A stretch of DNA of 64,000 nucleotides from Agrocybe praecox (lineage: Eukaryota; Basidiomycota; Agaricomycetes; Agaricales; Agrocybaceae). Made by a program: the position numbers and the translations under genes. Positions 12,431 through 23,486 of the stretch are shown here, one piece after another (the stretch's first letter is position 1; each line of letters starts with the position of its first letter). The stretch spans positions 992,001-1,056,000 of the forward strand of contig OZ024849.1 of assembly GCA_964017145.1 (NCBI GenBank), in the 5' to 3' direction. The notes beneath the pieces were generated by a model that saw only the letters and a program-made list of their open reading frames with translations, was not told where the DNA came from and searched no databases.

Positions 12431-14558
12431 TCAATTATGATCACCAATCAATATTGGATTCGAATTCACAGACTTTGCATTCCCAGGTTTAACGACCCAT
12501 GAAGGTGATGAGTCTTTCAATTTCTTCAGATATCGATTGTGGTACCTTGGGTGATATGTCACGACTGTGCTTTGTCCATATGGTTGTCGATCAGAGATAT
12601 CCACCCATTTGCCTTCTTCGTAGAGCCATACCTGACCGTCTTTCAAGTTCTCGGTACTTCCATGCAAGTGTATATGTATATGTCCAGGTTCTAGAACGAC
12701 CCTGTGGCCTTGTGGGTCGAGTTGATCTGGGTACGGGGTCTTGATATCAGGTACCTCAAGTCGATATGGCGCCGATGACAGACTCCACCACACAATGTCC
12801 TCCGTACCTCTCAAACGTCTTGCGGTCCAATTGTATGCTGATGAAAACAGTTAGCGAAAATTGGCTGTGAAATATTATCAACGCAGGAAAACAAACTCAA
12901 GTTGGTTTCTGTTGTCGTTGCCTTTATTGACTCTCCTTGCATGACTGTATTTTCCGTATGCTCAGAAACATCGTCGACAGTCTTCGGGGCAACAACATTA
13001 GGTTCCTCCACCGACAAGAATTCATTAGTGGCCTCCGTAACCTCTGTGAGGGGTACCGAGCTAAGTGTGATCGCTGGAGTGGTATGATTTCCCCCCAGAT
13101 TAGCTCCAGGACTAGCACGCGTTCGGTCATAGAGAGTTGGGGATTCCGGCAAAGAATGCAGTGAAGTTACTTTAGTTTCTGTGTCAGCCATGATTAATAC
13201 AGAACAGCACTTGGAAGAAATGACGAAATGACGAACCCGTGCCTGTTTGAGCGCCAGTCTCGAGATCAGACAATATTTCATTCTCTTCGGAAAGAAGAAA
13301 ATATCACCTTGGTATTTCAGATCTTGAAGTTTTTCCTTCATCCCAACGGTTAGATCGTCATCGCTGGGGCCTCCTGTATTCGCCTTCAGGAGAACATCTA
13401 TAAACGTATATCTAAGTATAAGCAAGGTAAAACAAGAAGCATAATCACCTTCTAATCCATGTACTTGACCGCTTGTCGCTACGTTTATTTCGTCGTCAGT
13501 TATCCCCTGCCATTTGTCTGAGGGGCTTCTTGCTTTCAAAGGGTTTTTCGAGAAACTAAATCCAGACAGCCTGGTCATAATTATTAGCTTAATGTAACTT
13601 TTTTTTTTTGATGGCATGAAGGTAATTACGGATGACGAGGATATTCGTGACTCCATTCGCTCTCATCGTGGCGGTTGAAATTTGTTCCTAATAATCGTCT
13701 ATTGGTAAAATTTGAATTTTGGCAAATGAATATTTACCTTTTTTGTGGGGCCTCCGCACGATTGGACGTTGTACATCAATGTCTAAGATCTGACAAACCC
13801 TGAGAACCATGTTCTCGACGGGAAACTGTAGGGGTTGAAGGGATTGTAAGAGCTGGTATGCTTCGTCTTGAGTCTTGACGGCTTGAAGAAGGCCAGCAAC
13901 GATTTTAACGTGTTCTTCGGAGGGACGGTCAACGATAGCGATACGCAGCAGGCGCCGTAGGTACTTCAAGGACTTTCGTCGAAAATTAAAAGTCTTCGAT
14001 TCATTGTGTATTGCTGCTGCAAACGTTCTCGAGGTTTCCTGTGGTGGGTCAAAGTGCCTATGCTGCTTAAGTACCATGACTTCCCTAAGCTCAAACGTTC
14101 AAACTTACTCTTGGGGTTGAGACTTTAAGGGAGTTTGATGAGGATTAACCGTGCTGGTAAAGGTACTAGAAGAACCAACTGTGCGATCCAGAGGTTTGGT
14201 AATAGGACGACAATTTCGCAGCGAAATGAGTTTCGATAGTGTATCTGTAAGGTGCTCAGGTAGACTCTATTTGTATTATCACTCATCAGTCTTGGGCAAT
14301 AAAGTATAGACTCACCGAATTGATGATCAGGTCTTCCTTTCCGATTGGAAAAGTGAATATCTGGGCTTTATCTTGTTCGCCATCAAAAAGGTGGGTCACG
14401 ACTACTTCATCTTGGTTATGAGTTTCAATATTCCTATCTTGGATGACCGTCCAAACGCTCATCAAAAACTTCGATAAAAGATTGAGGAGATGGGAGGCCA
14501 TAATCACAGCGTAAGCCATTGTTTGAAACAACGGTTGGGAAATCATGGGAATGTCCAT
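12431..14558 (-). CDS. GHIH-family protein C (helical domain plus HxHxH domain)
   Basis: The ATG at 14558 opens MDIPMISQPLFQTMAYAVIM. After introns near 14317-14270 and 14108-14030 comes a helical domain (RRKSLKYLRRLLRIAIVDRP, HVKIVAGLLQAVKTQDEAYQ, FPVENMVLRVCQILDIDV). Further introns (about 13738, 13630, 13450, 12900) lead through linker exons rich in Ser/Thr/Glu to the family domain: VLEPGHIHIHLHGSTENLKD, then VWLYEEGKWVDISDRQ and a stop at 12431. Compared with A and B, the HIHIH core, the W-L strand and the G-x-W-x-D-I-(S/T) motif are kept. The helical N-terminal domain is not present in A or B. It lies directly downstream of the Tnp2 gene on the same strand. Function unknown. Confidence 0.55.
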
Positions 14559-14644
14559 ACTGTACTATATATATCCGGGATACGTCTATTTATACCGCAA
14601 AAAATCGCTTAATCAAGGAATGTAAGATGCAGAAATCCTGGGAT

Positions 14645-17600
14645 CTCATGTGCGGGTCATGATCAAGATTCAAGGCCAGGTCGTAGTTGGAAAAGATGTC
14701 ATCATCTAAACAATATCCGATTCAGACAGTCGTGAGCTTGACGTTGTACACATGTATGTAATTGAAGCCCTTTGAACTCACCTGATCCAATGGTAAGACA
14801 TGAACCATATTGTGATCATGATCAGAAATTTTTGTCAGCGCGAAGTGACAACGTATAGCAGTAAACTCAATGGTTGAGACCTTCCCGGAGACAGCATCAC
14901 AAAGCCACCCGCCCGCGAATCCGAATCGGATATATGGGTCAGTCATATCCTGCCGTGAAATTGGTTGGAGTTCCTGCACGATGGCGTATATTTCAGAAGA
15001 TGTTTCGTCCAATTTCGCCTCTGGGTGAGCTAAGAAAGGTTGAAAGAGACTTTGCAGCACCCCTGCCTTCTTCCCAGTCTCCGGGCTTTCGAATATAACG
15101 GCACTGTCGGCGAAGTAAACCGAATTGAACACACCATATTGAAGGCCCCTGAAAGAGATTTTCTCGAATGACAAAGCATATACAGACAATGGATGATAGC
15201 CTTTCTGAGTTCTGACTCGCTGGAGAGAGCTCAGGATATTGGGTTCCATCTTGATAAGTTTCTTCTTAGAGAAATCCGCCACGGGGGAATTTGGGTCAAC
15301 AGCGGCTGCGAGCTGATATCCACGTATGTCTTCCTTTTGCACCGCTTCCATTGTCTTGAGCATTTCAGATACAGACATCCGCAGTTCAGGATCGTCGGAA
15401 AGAAGGGCAGACAAGGTAGATCTTCTTGCGGAAGTGCGAAGTAAGGTATTTTCGAGTTGTCCTGTGCAGGATATGTTACAATCAAGTGATGGAAGCTATA
15501 TTATCGATATCGTACCTAGTATGTTATTATTGTTCATTCTGTGAAGAAAGCTGATATATCTCTCATAGAATGGCGAGCTATGAGAGTGATCAGGCCCAAA
15601 GTTTTGTAGATTTTCGGATATGTGCAGCGCTGCGTGGTGAGCAGGTTTCAGGGTGTTGCAGGGGAATAATTCTTGAATTCCTTCAAGATACCGTAGAATG
15701 TGAATGTCGTATACGGCGATTTGAGACGGAGAAGAAACCCTCATTTTAGCGATCCTAACAGCAGAGACAAGGTGCATGAGATTCTCTAGCAGAGACTTCA
15801 TACGCCCAGTCTCGTTCCTCCAGATCCAGATCAGAGTCACGGGCAAGTGAATGGTGCATATTACGTGCCAGTTGTTCGCAGTTAATTTACCCCTGCTAGA
15901 AGTACCCCAGTTAGATGGAGCAGGAGTAATCCAAGACGGTAGCTGTGTTGAGCGCATATCCGACCAAATCTTGTTCATGACATCCTTTCCAAAGACAGCT
16001 CCGTATCTTTCTTCCGACGTCAGAGTCATATTTGACAGAAACTCTCGATAACTTGGCGTTTGTTCGTCGTCTATCTGTCAAAATTTTATAATTACTAACA
16101 AAACTAGATATCAGAATCACCTACAAGTTCCACTAATTTCTTACGGAGGGCACTTTTGCGGAGATCGCCAGGGATAGGTATTTTTATAGCTTCAAATATA
16201 GCACGGTAGATATCGCCTGTAGACTGACGAAACGCGAGATCTTGTCGCTTCGGTTCGGATGACAATAGATGTCTAATTATTCGAAACGTTTTAGTACGGT
16301 TTTCTGGTGTAAGAGAAGGTAGAAATGGCGCCAAATCGACTCCCTCTTGTTCAGCTAGGACATGGCCGTGATCATGTTCATCATGGTGGTTTGGTTCGTC
16401 CTCGTCCTTGCCTTCGTCCTCGTCCTTGCCTTCGTCCTCGTCCTTGCCTTCGTCCTCGTCCTTGCCTTCGTCCTCGTCCTTGCCTTCGTCCTCGTCCTTG
16501 CCTTCGTCCTCGTCCTCGCCTTCATCCTCGCCCTCGTCCTGTTCTTGTTCTCTCTCTTCGGAGTTATCTTCCATTGGTATATCAGGAAGATCTTGTAGTG
16601 GTTGTAAATCTTCCAATGCTTGATGCTGCTAGAAGTAAGTGGGATAACATGTAAACTTGATCAGAAATCTCACCCAAGTGCAGATTTCTTTCGCCAAGAC
16701 CCATCTGGTACCGATGATTTGAGTTGAGTGCTGTCCTTTTATATTGTAAAGCCAACAAAATGTGAATAGGACCTGTCTATGCAGCTCTAGAAGGCGATAG
16801 AGAAGATGGGAGTCGTTGGTCTTGACAAGTAGGAGACAGTTTGCTAAAGCAGCTTTATCAGTCGTTAACCTTTTTTTAGGTTTATCACCTATTGAAGCTG
16901 ATCCATCACCTCCCGAAATTGATAGGTCAATTCGGAAGAGAACTCTACAGTGATGTTGAAGAAGATTGAGATCAAGGGCGTGCATCGAATCAACAACCGT
17001 ATACAACAAAGGGTTCCAGTAGTCGAGCTTCAAGAGGGGAGACCATCGCCATCCAAATGCTCGAAATATTGAGATACGGTCCGCTTCGCTTCCAGCATCT
17101 CGCCAGGCCGATGTAAAATATCGCACTTCATCTAAACGTTTTCGCGGCCATTGTTGTCGATCTAGAGCATTGATATCATCAATATCCAAGTCGCAGAGCA
17201 TACAGAAGTAATGCGCGGTTGTGGCATTTGCATAACCTATCACTTGTCGTGCAGCCAACATGTCGCAAACAAGAGGAACTAGCATGGCCCGAAACAACCT
17301 TCCCATGATGTGGTCATGCGTCCGAGAGTAGAATATGCCGGGATTCCAGAACTCTATCAAGTCTGCCACAACCAACTCTATATAATGGTTCATCTCATCG
17401 ACCGCAGGTTTGTCTGGCCCAGGAACTATGCCAGCAAGATACACGTTTTCAGGGAGATAGCGCATAAACCACGGCAGATTTAGCAAAACCATCCAAATTC
17501 CAGTGGAAGATGAGTTTTGTTTAGCTATCTGGTTCCCAAACGGATTGAAGCTGTCAACGGAAAGACTAAAAATTAGCCGTCCTTCGCCCGGGGGTCCAGG

Positions 17601-18845
17601 AAAGAAAGGATTTCCTTGATGGTCTTTCAGATCCATAAACACCCTAGAACCCCATATATCGTTGACCGCTTCATGGTCGCTCATGCCAGATAGGGGGTAT
17701 TCATCCAATATTTTCTCGATGCCTGGTCGACATAATAAGCGACCAATCCAGGATTTGAAATCTTGGTGCTGGTATACCCGAACAGGAACTCTTCTGATTT
17801 GGCCTCCTGCTATTACACGATCCTTCCAGAGAGATGATCCACACGGCGAACCGTCGGGTTTGGGGGTATGGCTGCAAGAAGTAGTTGTAGAGACTGTCTC
17901 GGGGTATGGATATAATTTGTGGCATTTTGGGCAGGATAAATATTGACTTGTGATGGGATCGAGGTTGAAGCTAGAGTGAATAGATCTCGGATCGTTAGGG
18001 AAGTCGGCAACCACATGCCTTGAAAATTTGTTCTGCCTCAAGATATCTCGTAACCCGGATAAATGCGACCTCAGTGCATGCCGCGAGACGAAATAGATAT
18101 TTTCCAGGACCAACGTTGTAATAAAAGCAGCTCGAAGTACAGGATTCAATGAGCCACTCTTTTGGAAAAATTGAGCTAAAGTATTGCATGAGTATAATGC
18201 TGGTTATGAGATATATTACTTACCAGTATTATAAACAATAGCGCCATCTTGTGTTGTCTTGTTGGGATGTGCCTGTTGAATCCATTGGCTTTCCTTGACG
18301 CTAAAAAGCCGGTATAACCCATCGATTGCCGTATGAGTTAATCCCTGTATATCTTGATTGACGGGCAGTAGCCTCAGATAGCGATATATTGCACAATATC
18401 GCATTTCTACCCAGAGAAAAAGTCGGTTCTGCGGCGAAGCCGCGGTACTATCATCCAATGATAAGCTCCCTGTGTTCGTGACGACGATCTCGCTTTTGGT
18501 AGGCCAGGTAAGATGCACACCGTCCTTGGGGTCGTTCTTGAATATCAAAGTACATGACGATGTGGGAATTTCTAACAACCATTCCATCTCGTCGCGAATG
18601 GCCTCGAGCTTCGACTGAACAGATGGCCTTGCGGATGGCAATTTCTTCGTAAGCCACCTTCTTGCGTGCTGTGCGTCTCGAAAGTTTCGTCCATCACGAA
18701 CATGACGGTCACGAGTACTTCTGCTGATCCATTGCCCTGATCCAACATGCTTGCCAGTAGAAGGATCGATAATCCTGCAGTAACTTTCGCATCTGCATAG
18801 ATATAGTTTGTCTCTTTTCCTGGGAGATCTAGAAGTTGTGCTCAT
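14645..18845 (-). CDS. Tnp2-like transposase of a CACTA/EnSpm-type DNA transposon
   Basis: The family (transposase family tnp2) cuts and pastes CACTA elements. The ATG at 18845 (MSTTSRSPRKRDKLYLCRCE) starts exon 1. After an intron ending TACTTTAG near 18177, a large exon (to about 16672) holds the hallmark blocks: SCPKCHKLYPYPE, SDHEAVNDIWGSRVF, FSLSVDSFNPFGNQ, LVPLVCDMLAARQVIGY, HYFCMLCDLDIDDIN and VDSMHALDLNLLQHHC. The acidic residues in SVDSF, VCDML and DSMHALD fit the DDE-like core. A third exon encodes an acidic KDEDEG repeat. Two more exons hold the typical C-terminal part (LPSWITPAPSNWGTSSRGK, RYLEGIQELFPCN, then to HVLPLDQ at 14785). The last exon is uncertain because the natural reading frame does not match the splice phase. 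Reading frames are otherwise intact, so the element may be young. Confidence 0.8.
16395..16540 (-). repeat. 18-bp tandem repeat encoding KDEDEG
   Basis: Seven or so near-perfect copies of the plus-strand unit TTCGTCCTCGTCCTTGCC, encoding Gly-Lys-Asp-Glu-Asp-Glu on the minus strand inside the transposase gene. Such repeats change copy number easily. They also create long spurious open frames on the plus strand. Confidence 0.85.
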
Positions 18846-18985
18846 GATGGGCAATGGGTAACATGGTAAAAACTGAGTATACACATATATATATCCATGC
18901 GGCGATATCAGACATATGATTAGAACTGATCATGAGAATACGCGAACTTTATATCCTTATATATAGGCTCAAAAGTCAGTTTAAT

Positions 18986-20464
18986 TCACGATCGAAGAGC
19001 CTTGAGTATAGTAAGAGAGTTAAACGCTGTATTGATGGTCGTAAGAATCAATATGATCCAAAGGATGAGCTGATAAATATAAGCACATATATCGCAACAC
19101 ATGAGATGCAACGACTCACGTCTCCAAAACTCCGCTCATGATCAACGCTATGGGAAACCGCCATTCGGAGGATGAACACAGAGGATTCCTCGCCTTCCCC
19201 GTTGAGAGCTACAATGGCAGGAGAACCGTCGATGTGGCCGCTAATCTTTTAGATGTGAGATGAGATTAGCAATGAATATAGGTCTACTTACCACCTTCCG
19301 TGTACGCCTATCTCCGTTATACAAGTTCAAATAACGCGTACCACTTCTTCCATCTATATGTATCAAGACGACACAAGAATGATTATGCCCTGTGATGACA
19401 GTGTTTTCATCAATAAAGGATATTCCAAATATGCGATTTGGACCGTTCTTTCCATAAGTGAGGCGAAAAGTATGGGTACGTGTGAGCTCTTTTCGCGTCA
19501 GGTCGTATATATCAACACCCTCGTCTAAATTGAGTGCGGCCAACTGACGACCACTTGGTGAGACTGCACATGAGGCACTGTCATAATAACAATTATAATA
19601 TGATTGTTCATAAAGCGTAAAGAACTTACAACCAACCTCCTTCTCCTTGCACTTTCCACAGATAACCACCGGCATCCTGAGTAGAAAATGCACTATGACA
19701 GGATAGTCAGGTTGTGATATATAGTTACGAATATTGACTTACATTACTTGATTTAAATAAACAACAAGCAGGACGTCTGATCCAATGAAATGCACAGACA
19801 TCGGGATGTTTTGAATCAATAAGACGTCGTTCTTTTGAAGACGAAGCATAGAACGTGTATCCATCCACCTGAGAGTTGATAAATGGTCTATATATGGACC
19901 ATGTAATTAAGATATCATCCAATGGAAATTCCTTTACCTGTACGAAGAAGTCCAATTTTATCGTTAAAGGCTATGGCGATGAGGGTTCCATTGTCGTTGA
20001 CAGATAATGAGTGTATCGCAGCTTTGACATTAGCCTGGGTGTAGGTATCGTACTCCTAGAGCAACAAAGAACCTCAACATTAATTCACAATATCGGACAA
20101 TTTACTCACCACAGACCTCCCGAAGGTAATAATATTAATAGCTCCATTTGAAGAGGCTAGGACGAGCGAGGGCCGGTCTTTGGTTACCCAGCTTATGTGG
20201 CGTACCGAACCACCTATTTTTACGGTTCGAAAAAGCGACCATGGCGTATATGTTTCCCTGACCTTGAACGTGCAGCGTTGACCCTGGGAGCCAGAAGTTG
20301 GCAATTAGAAGGCTCACCTCGGCGTAACCTTCGTCGTAGCCTAAGGCAATAAATCGCCCTTCGGAAGAAAGAGAAATAGAGACAATATGCTGGACAGGAA
20401 CTTTGTTTTTGAACTCCATCCTATGAGTCTGGGAAAGCCGCAGGGTATTCAATGTACTAGGCAT
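18986..20464 (-). CDS. WD40-like protein 1
   Basis: The ATG at 20464 begins MPSTLNTLRLSQTHRMEFKN. The first exon ends in SLSSEGRFIALGYDEGYAE, where an intron sits at the same point as in WD40-like protein 2 at 24.9 kb (GRFIACGHHSGYVE). Later exons carry blade-like strands: VRHISWVTKDRPSLVLASSN, ASCAVSPSGRQLAALNLDEG, IFGISFIDENTVITGHNHSC and HIDGSPAIVALNGEGEE. These have the (L/I)-(A/V)-x-G and S-P-x-G-x-x-(I/L)-(A/V) pattern of WD40 propellers, although Trp-Asp endings are mostly lost. A short hydrophobic exon may close the gene at 18986. It lies between the transposase gene and its companion gene, all on one strand. Probably a protein-interaction propeller; partners unknown. Confidence 0.55.
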
Positions 20465-20688
20465 GACAAAATTTTGTTTCCAGATATGAGCCGTAATGTA
20501 CATCTGCCTTTATACACAAAACAGCATCACATGATCGGCACATATGAGATTTGCATATATTTTAGATACGTCGGTTGAGCATGATAATTGAGATCTCAGG
20601 GATAGAGGTATGATCATGAATTACCACGAGTTTCAAGGAGTAAATCTCAAGAATTCGGATTGCAAGTGCACGATTATCGCGCATAAAT

Positions 20689-22598
20689 TCACTCTGCCTC
20701 TTCGTCCTCTTCGTCCTCTTCGCCATCGGCCCCTCCAAAGCTGATGTAACTGTATGTCTAGTAGTTAGCATTTGCCTGCAACTATCATATTAAAATCACA
20801 GACTTGAGGGTTTCTGGATTATGAGAAAAGTCGTAGGGGGTGGGCGTTGGGCAGACATGAATATCCAGATCATTTCGTTCGTCTAGCCAATTGGGATCGT
20901 ATGTGTTGATGGGCAATCCTGAAACATATGTTTTATGATGACTGAACTTTAGTCTACCGTTTGAGTGCAGACGGGAACGAAAATAGGAGCCCGCTTTAGG
21001 TCCAACCTCACGTCGCCGCACAAAACCAACCATATCAATGACTTCGAGGAATCGAGAAACTTGTAATTCTCTCCAGTTTGGAACCACAACGTAGAATCGC
21101 GGGGCTCGCAGTCTGGCCATGAAATTCCCCTGGACTTCTCCGTGGTCAGATTCGTCACTAGACATGCCGTCTTTACCGAGCTTCATAATGATATCGACAT
21201 GTTGCCGCAAGAAAGAGTGTCGCGTACAGGTCCTCAAACGCTGCTGAAATAACTGTAGAAGCGCTTTAGTGTGCGGTCTGCGGCAATGCGTCATACGCAC
21301 CGTCTCTTTTCGGCCGGCCTTCCTATTTTGCTGCTCTAGTTTTCTAAGTGCATGATTTGGTAGCGTCCTGTTGTGCCGCTCTTTAATCATGCTTTTGATT
21401 CGGGTGAGAGCCTGGTCAATAATCGTTTTCATCTCGCCAGGCTGAGGGTCAAGCCTGTAAGCATCCTTAAAACTACGAGCGAAGACAGTTGCTGCTGAAC
21501 GATTCCATGGTCGTCGTGGTTGACCCGTCAGAGCAATTTGGAAAGTCTCGGGAGTGCAGCAATCGGGAAGATTATCATGACCAATGCGCCGATTGGCACG
21601 ATCATATGCTGCTGCAACTTCCTCGTTTACCACCCCGTTTTTCTGCATTAAAGTTGCCATGTGTTCTCTGACCTCTTTCTGCAGCAATACGAATCAGGAA
21701 AAGAGAACTTGAGCTAAAACATTATAACTTACATGGCGCCGCACAAGACTTGGTTCCCTTCGTTGTGGGATACCTCTTTGTCGTTTAGGACTGTCCGTGG
21801 AGGGTTGAACTTGGGGGGTGGGCTGCGCAAGCGTGTTGCTAAATTTCTGGACAGCAGAGGTAACCTTCTCTAAGTATGTTCCCTGAGAGGCGACGATACG
21901 ATCTTCCATTGCCCTCAAGCGTTTGTACAGTGCTGGACTCAGCTGTACCTCTCAATTAATACCAGAATATCAATACATCAAGGGAAAACATACCGGTTCT
22001 TCATCAGTGCTAACCCGATTATTGTATGTTCGCTTTCGGCGATTCAGCTAAGGCAGAGTTGTCAGTGGTATTCGGTATTCAACACCCAGTAAAGAAAAAC
22101 TTACTTGTCTACCTGAAGATTCAGAGCTGACTCCATCTTCATCTTCGTCAAATTGGTTTTTATCAAGACCTTGCTCCTAGTTATCATACATTATCACTGC
22201 CAGGAAAAGGAAACCTAGCACAGCTCACTGACATCAGGTTCAACTGCAGATTCATCATCACTTGGGGGCAGGGGAGGAAAATCATTCACAGGGGAGTGCA
22301 TATTCACATCTTGTCGTTCATTCGGTTCAACTTGCGGTGTTTGTGGAGGCAATGGAGCAGGTTGCAATGGAGTAGGTTGCAATGGAGTAGGTTGCATATT
22401 CAATGGAACACTAGATGTAGATTGATGTCCCACAACACCTCCTGAAGGCAGATGAGTATACCAATGGTTGACATTAGCAGCGCCTGTGGCAGTCTGCACC
22501 TGAACACGATATTTCGAAGACGTAGTCGTAACTCCACCCTTTGCCTTTTTTTGCAGAACTTGCGTCAGAGGAGCAAATGCAAGGCTGGAGGAAGACAT
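20689..22598 (-). CDS. Transposon-companion protein (CACTA-type accessory gene)
   Basis: The ATG at 22598 (MSSSSLAFAPLTQVLQKKAK) opens an exon with SKYRVQVQTATGAANV and a Pro-rich repeat (QPTPLQPTPLQPAP). After introns near 22232, 22105, 21990 and 21730 come EDRIVASQGTYLEKVTSAVQ and a large helical exon (ATLMQKNGVVNEEVAAAYDR, HNRTLPNHALRKLEQQNRKA, FLRQHVDIIMKLGKDGMSSD, YVVVPNWRELQVSRFLEVID). The last exon is acidic (GEEDEEDEEAE) and stops at 20689. Basic plus acidic organisation and same-strand position before a Tnp2 gene suggest the second, DNA-binding gene of a CACTA-like element. The assignment to the element is inference from memory of similar fungal pairs. Confidence 0.5.
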
Positions 22599-22680
22599 AG
22601 CAGGATCTATTAATTTTCGAAATTTGCCAACAGGAACAACATCAGATTATATATTCCGGCATTACTACTCCAAGTTGATC

Positions 22681-23115
22681 TCATTTTCTAATCCCTTCAC
22701 TTTTTGCGTTTTCAACCACTTTAACCCACACCGGCCCTTGAATAAAGCGGATGACATTCAACTCCTCATCATCACACCCTCGCCACAAGCGAATCAGATA
22801 GATTTCATCCCAACCACATGTTCTGAAAATCCAAGCTTGGATTCTATCGAAGCTTTGGTTGAGGTGGATATGGATATCACCAAAAGAGGGATTTGGAACG
22901 TTGATCCAGCGTCCGTCGAAATCCGAATCAGATCGTGAAATAGATAATTTAATCTCATGCTCGCCGACATGTGTATTCATTGTTTCATAGGCTGGAAAAG
23001 AAGACATAGTTCGGCTTTGCCTGTCACAATTATGCATCATCAACTCAGAATTCAAAGATTCAGTGCTTACAAGTGGTGCAAGAATATATTCTTGGGACGA
23101 AACCAAAAATTCCAT
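22681..23115 (-). CDS. GHIH-family protein D, short member
   Basis: The open frame carries TMNTHVGEHEIKLSISRSDS, then RWINVPNPSFGDIHIHLNQS, FDRIQAWIFRTCGWDEIYL and VRxI-like residues, and ends in KVVENAKSEGIRK with a TGA at 22681. The order matches the C-terminal domain of proteins A-C (HIHIH core, I-x-x-W strand, G-W), with Asp instead of His before the first Ile. A GTAAGC donor and a GTGACAG acceptor near 23070-23020 suggest one intron. Start codon and upstream exon (to about 23115) are uncertain. There is no long disordered N-terminus, so this is either a minimal member or a truncated copy. It sits next to a minisatellite. Confidence 0.5.
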   Translation of the reverse strand: MEFLVSSQEYILAPLVSTESLNSELMMHNCDRQSRTMSSFPAYETMNTHVGEHEIKLSISRSDSDFDGRWINVPNPSFGDIHIHLNQSFDRIQAWIFRTCGWDEIYLIRLWRGCDDEELNVIRFIQGPVWVKVVENAKSEGIRK

Positions 23116-23186
23116 GTGGTCTTTAACAGTTTTGCTGGGAAACAAGACAATGCTTTGAAAGATATCGATGTCTATTACAGAGAACA

Positions 23187-23346
23187 ATGGGCATGTCAAA
23201 CAATGGGCATTGCCTATCCTATTATGTCAAACAATGGGCATGTCAAACAATGGGCATGTCAAACAATGGGCATTGCCTATCCTATTATGTCAAACAATAG
23301 GCATGTCAAACAATGAGCATTGCCTATTATGTCAAACAATGGGCAC
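23187..23346. repeat. Minisatellite of TGTCAAACAATGGGCA units
   Basis: A 16-bp unit (TGTCAAACAATGGGCA) is repeated about eight times, in places interrupted by a second word, TTGCCTATCCTATTA. This gives a higher-order unit of about 80 bp that itself occurs twice. It lies upstream of GHIH gene D and about 600 bp outside the 5' end of the transposon-companion gene. Confidence 0.9.
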
Positions 23347-23486
23347 TTGAGTTATATCTACTTGGAACCAAGTAATTGTTGACATTAACTGATGTCAAAT
23401 ATTCCCATAATGACATACACATGCAAGAAGCAAACCTCCAAGAAATAAAATCGGGGTCTTTACCTGTTCAGATAATCAGCCTAAAA

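Larger units (their letters stand above)
14645..22598 (-). mobile_element. Putative CACTA/Tnp2 element, possibly with an internal WD40-like gene
   Basis: The transposase gene (14.6-18.8 kb), a WD40-like gene (19.0-20.5 kb) and a transposon-companion gene (20.7-22.6 kb) follow one another on the minus strand. I could not find convincing CACTA-type terminal inverted repeats or target-site duplications by eye, so the true ends are unknown. Either one element carries the WD40-like gene as cargo, or two transposon genes flank a host gene. Confidence 0.45.

Noticed and set aside
16325..16654. Plus-strand frames of 70-109 codons (RPCLRP, VLAFVLV or SSSLPS repeats)
   Set aside because: Mirror translations of the 18-bp repeat inside the transposase gene.
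23187..23346. Possible CRISPR-like array
   Set aside because: Units are contiguous or separated by one repeated word rather than unique spacers, and the genome is eukaryotic.
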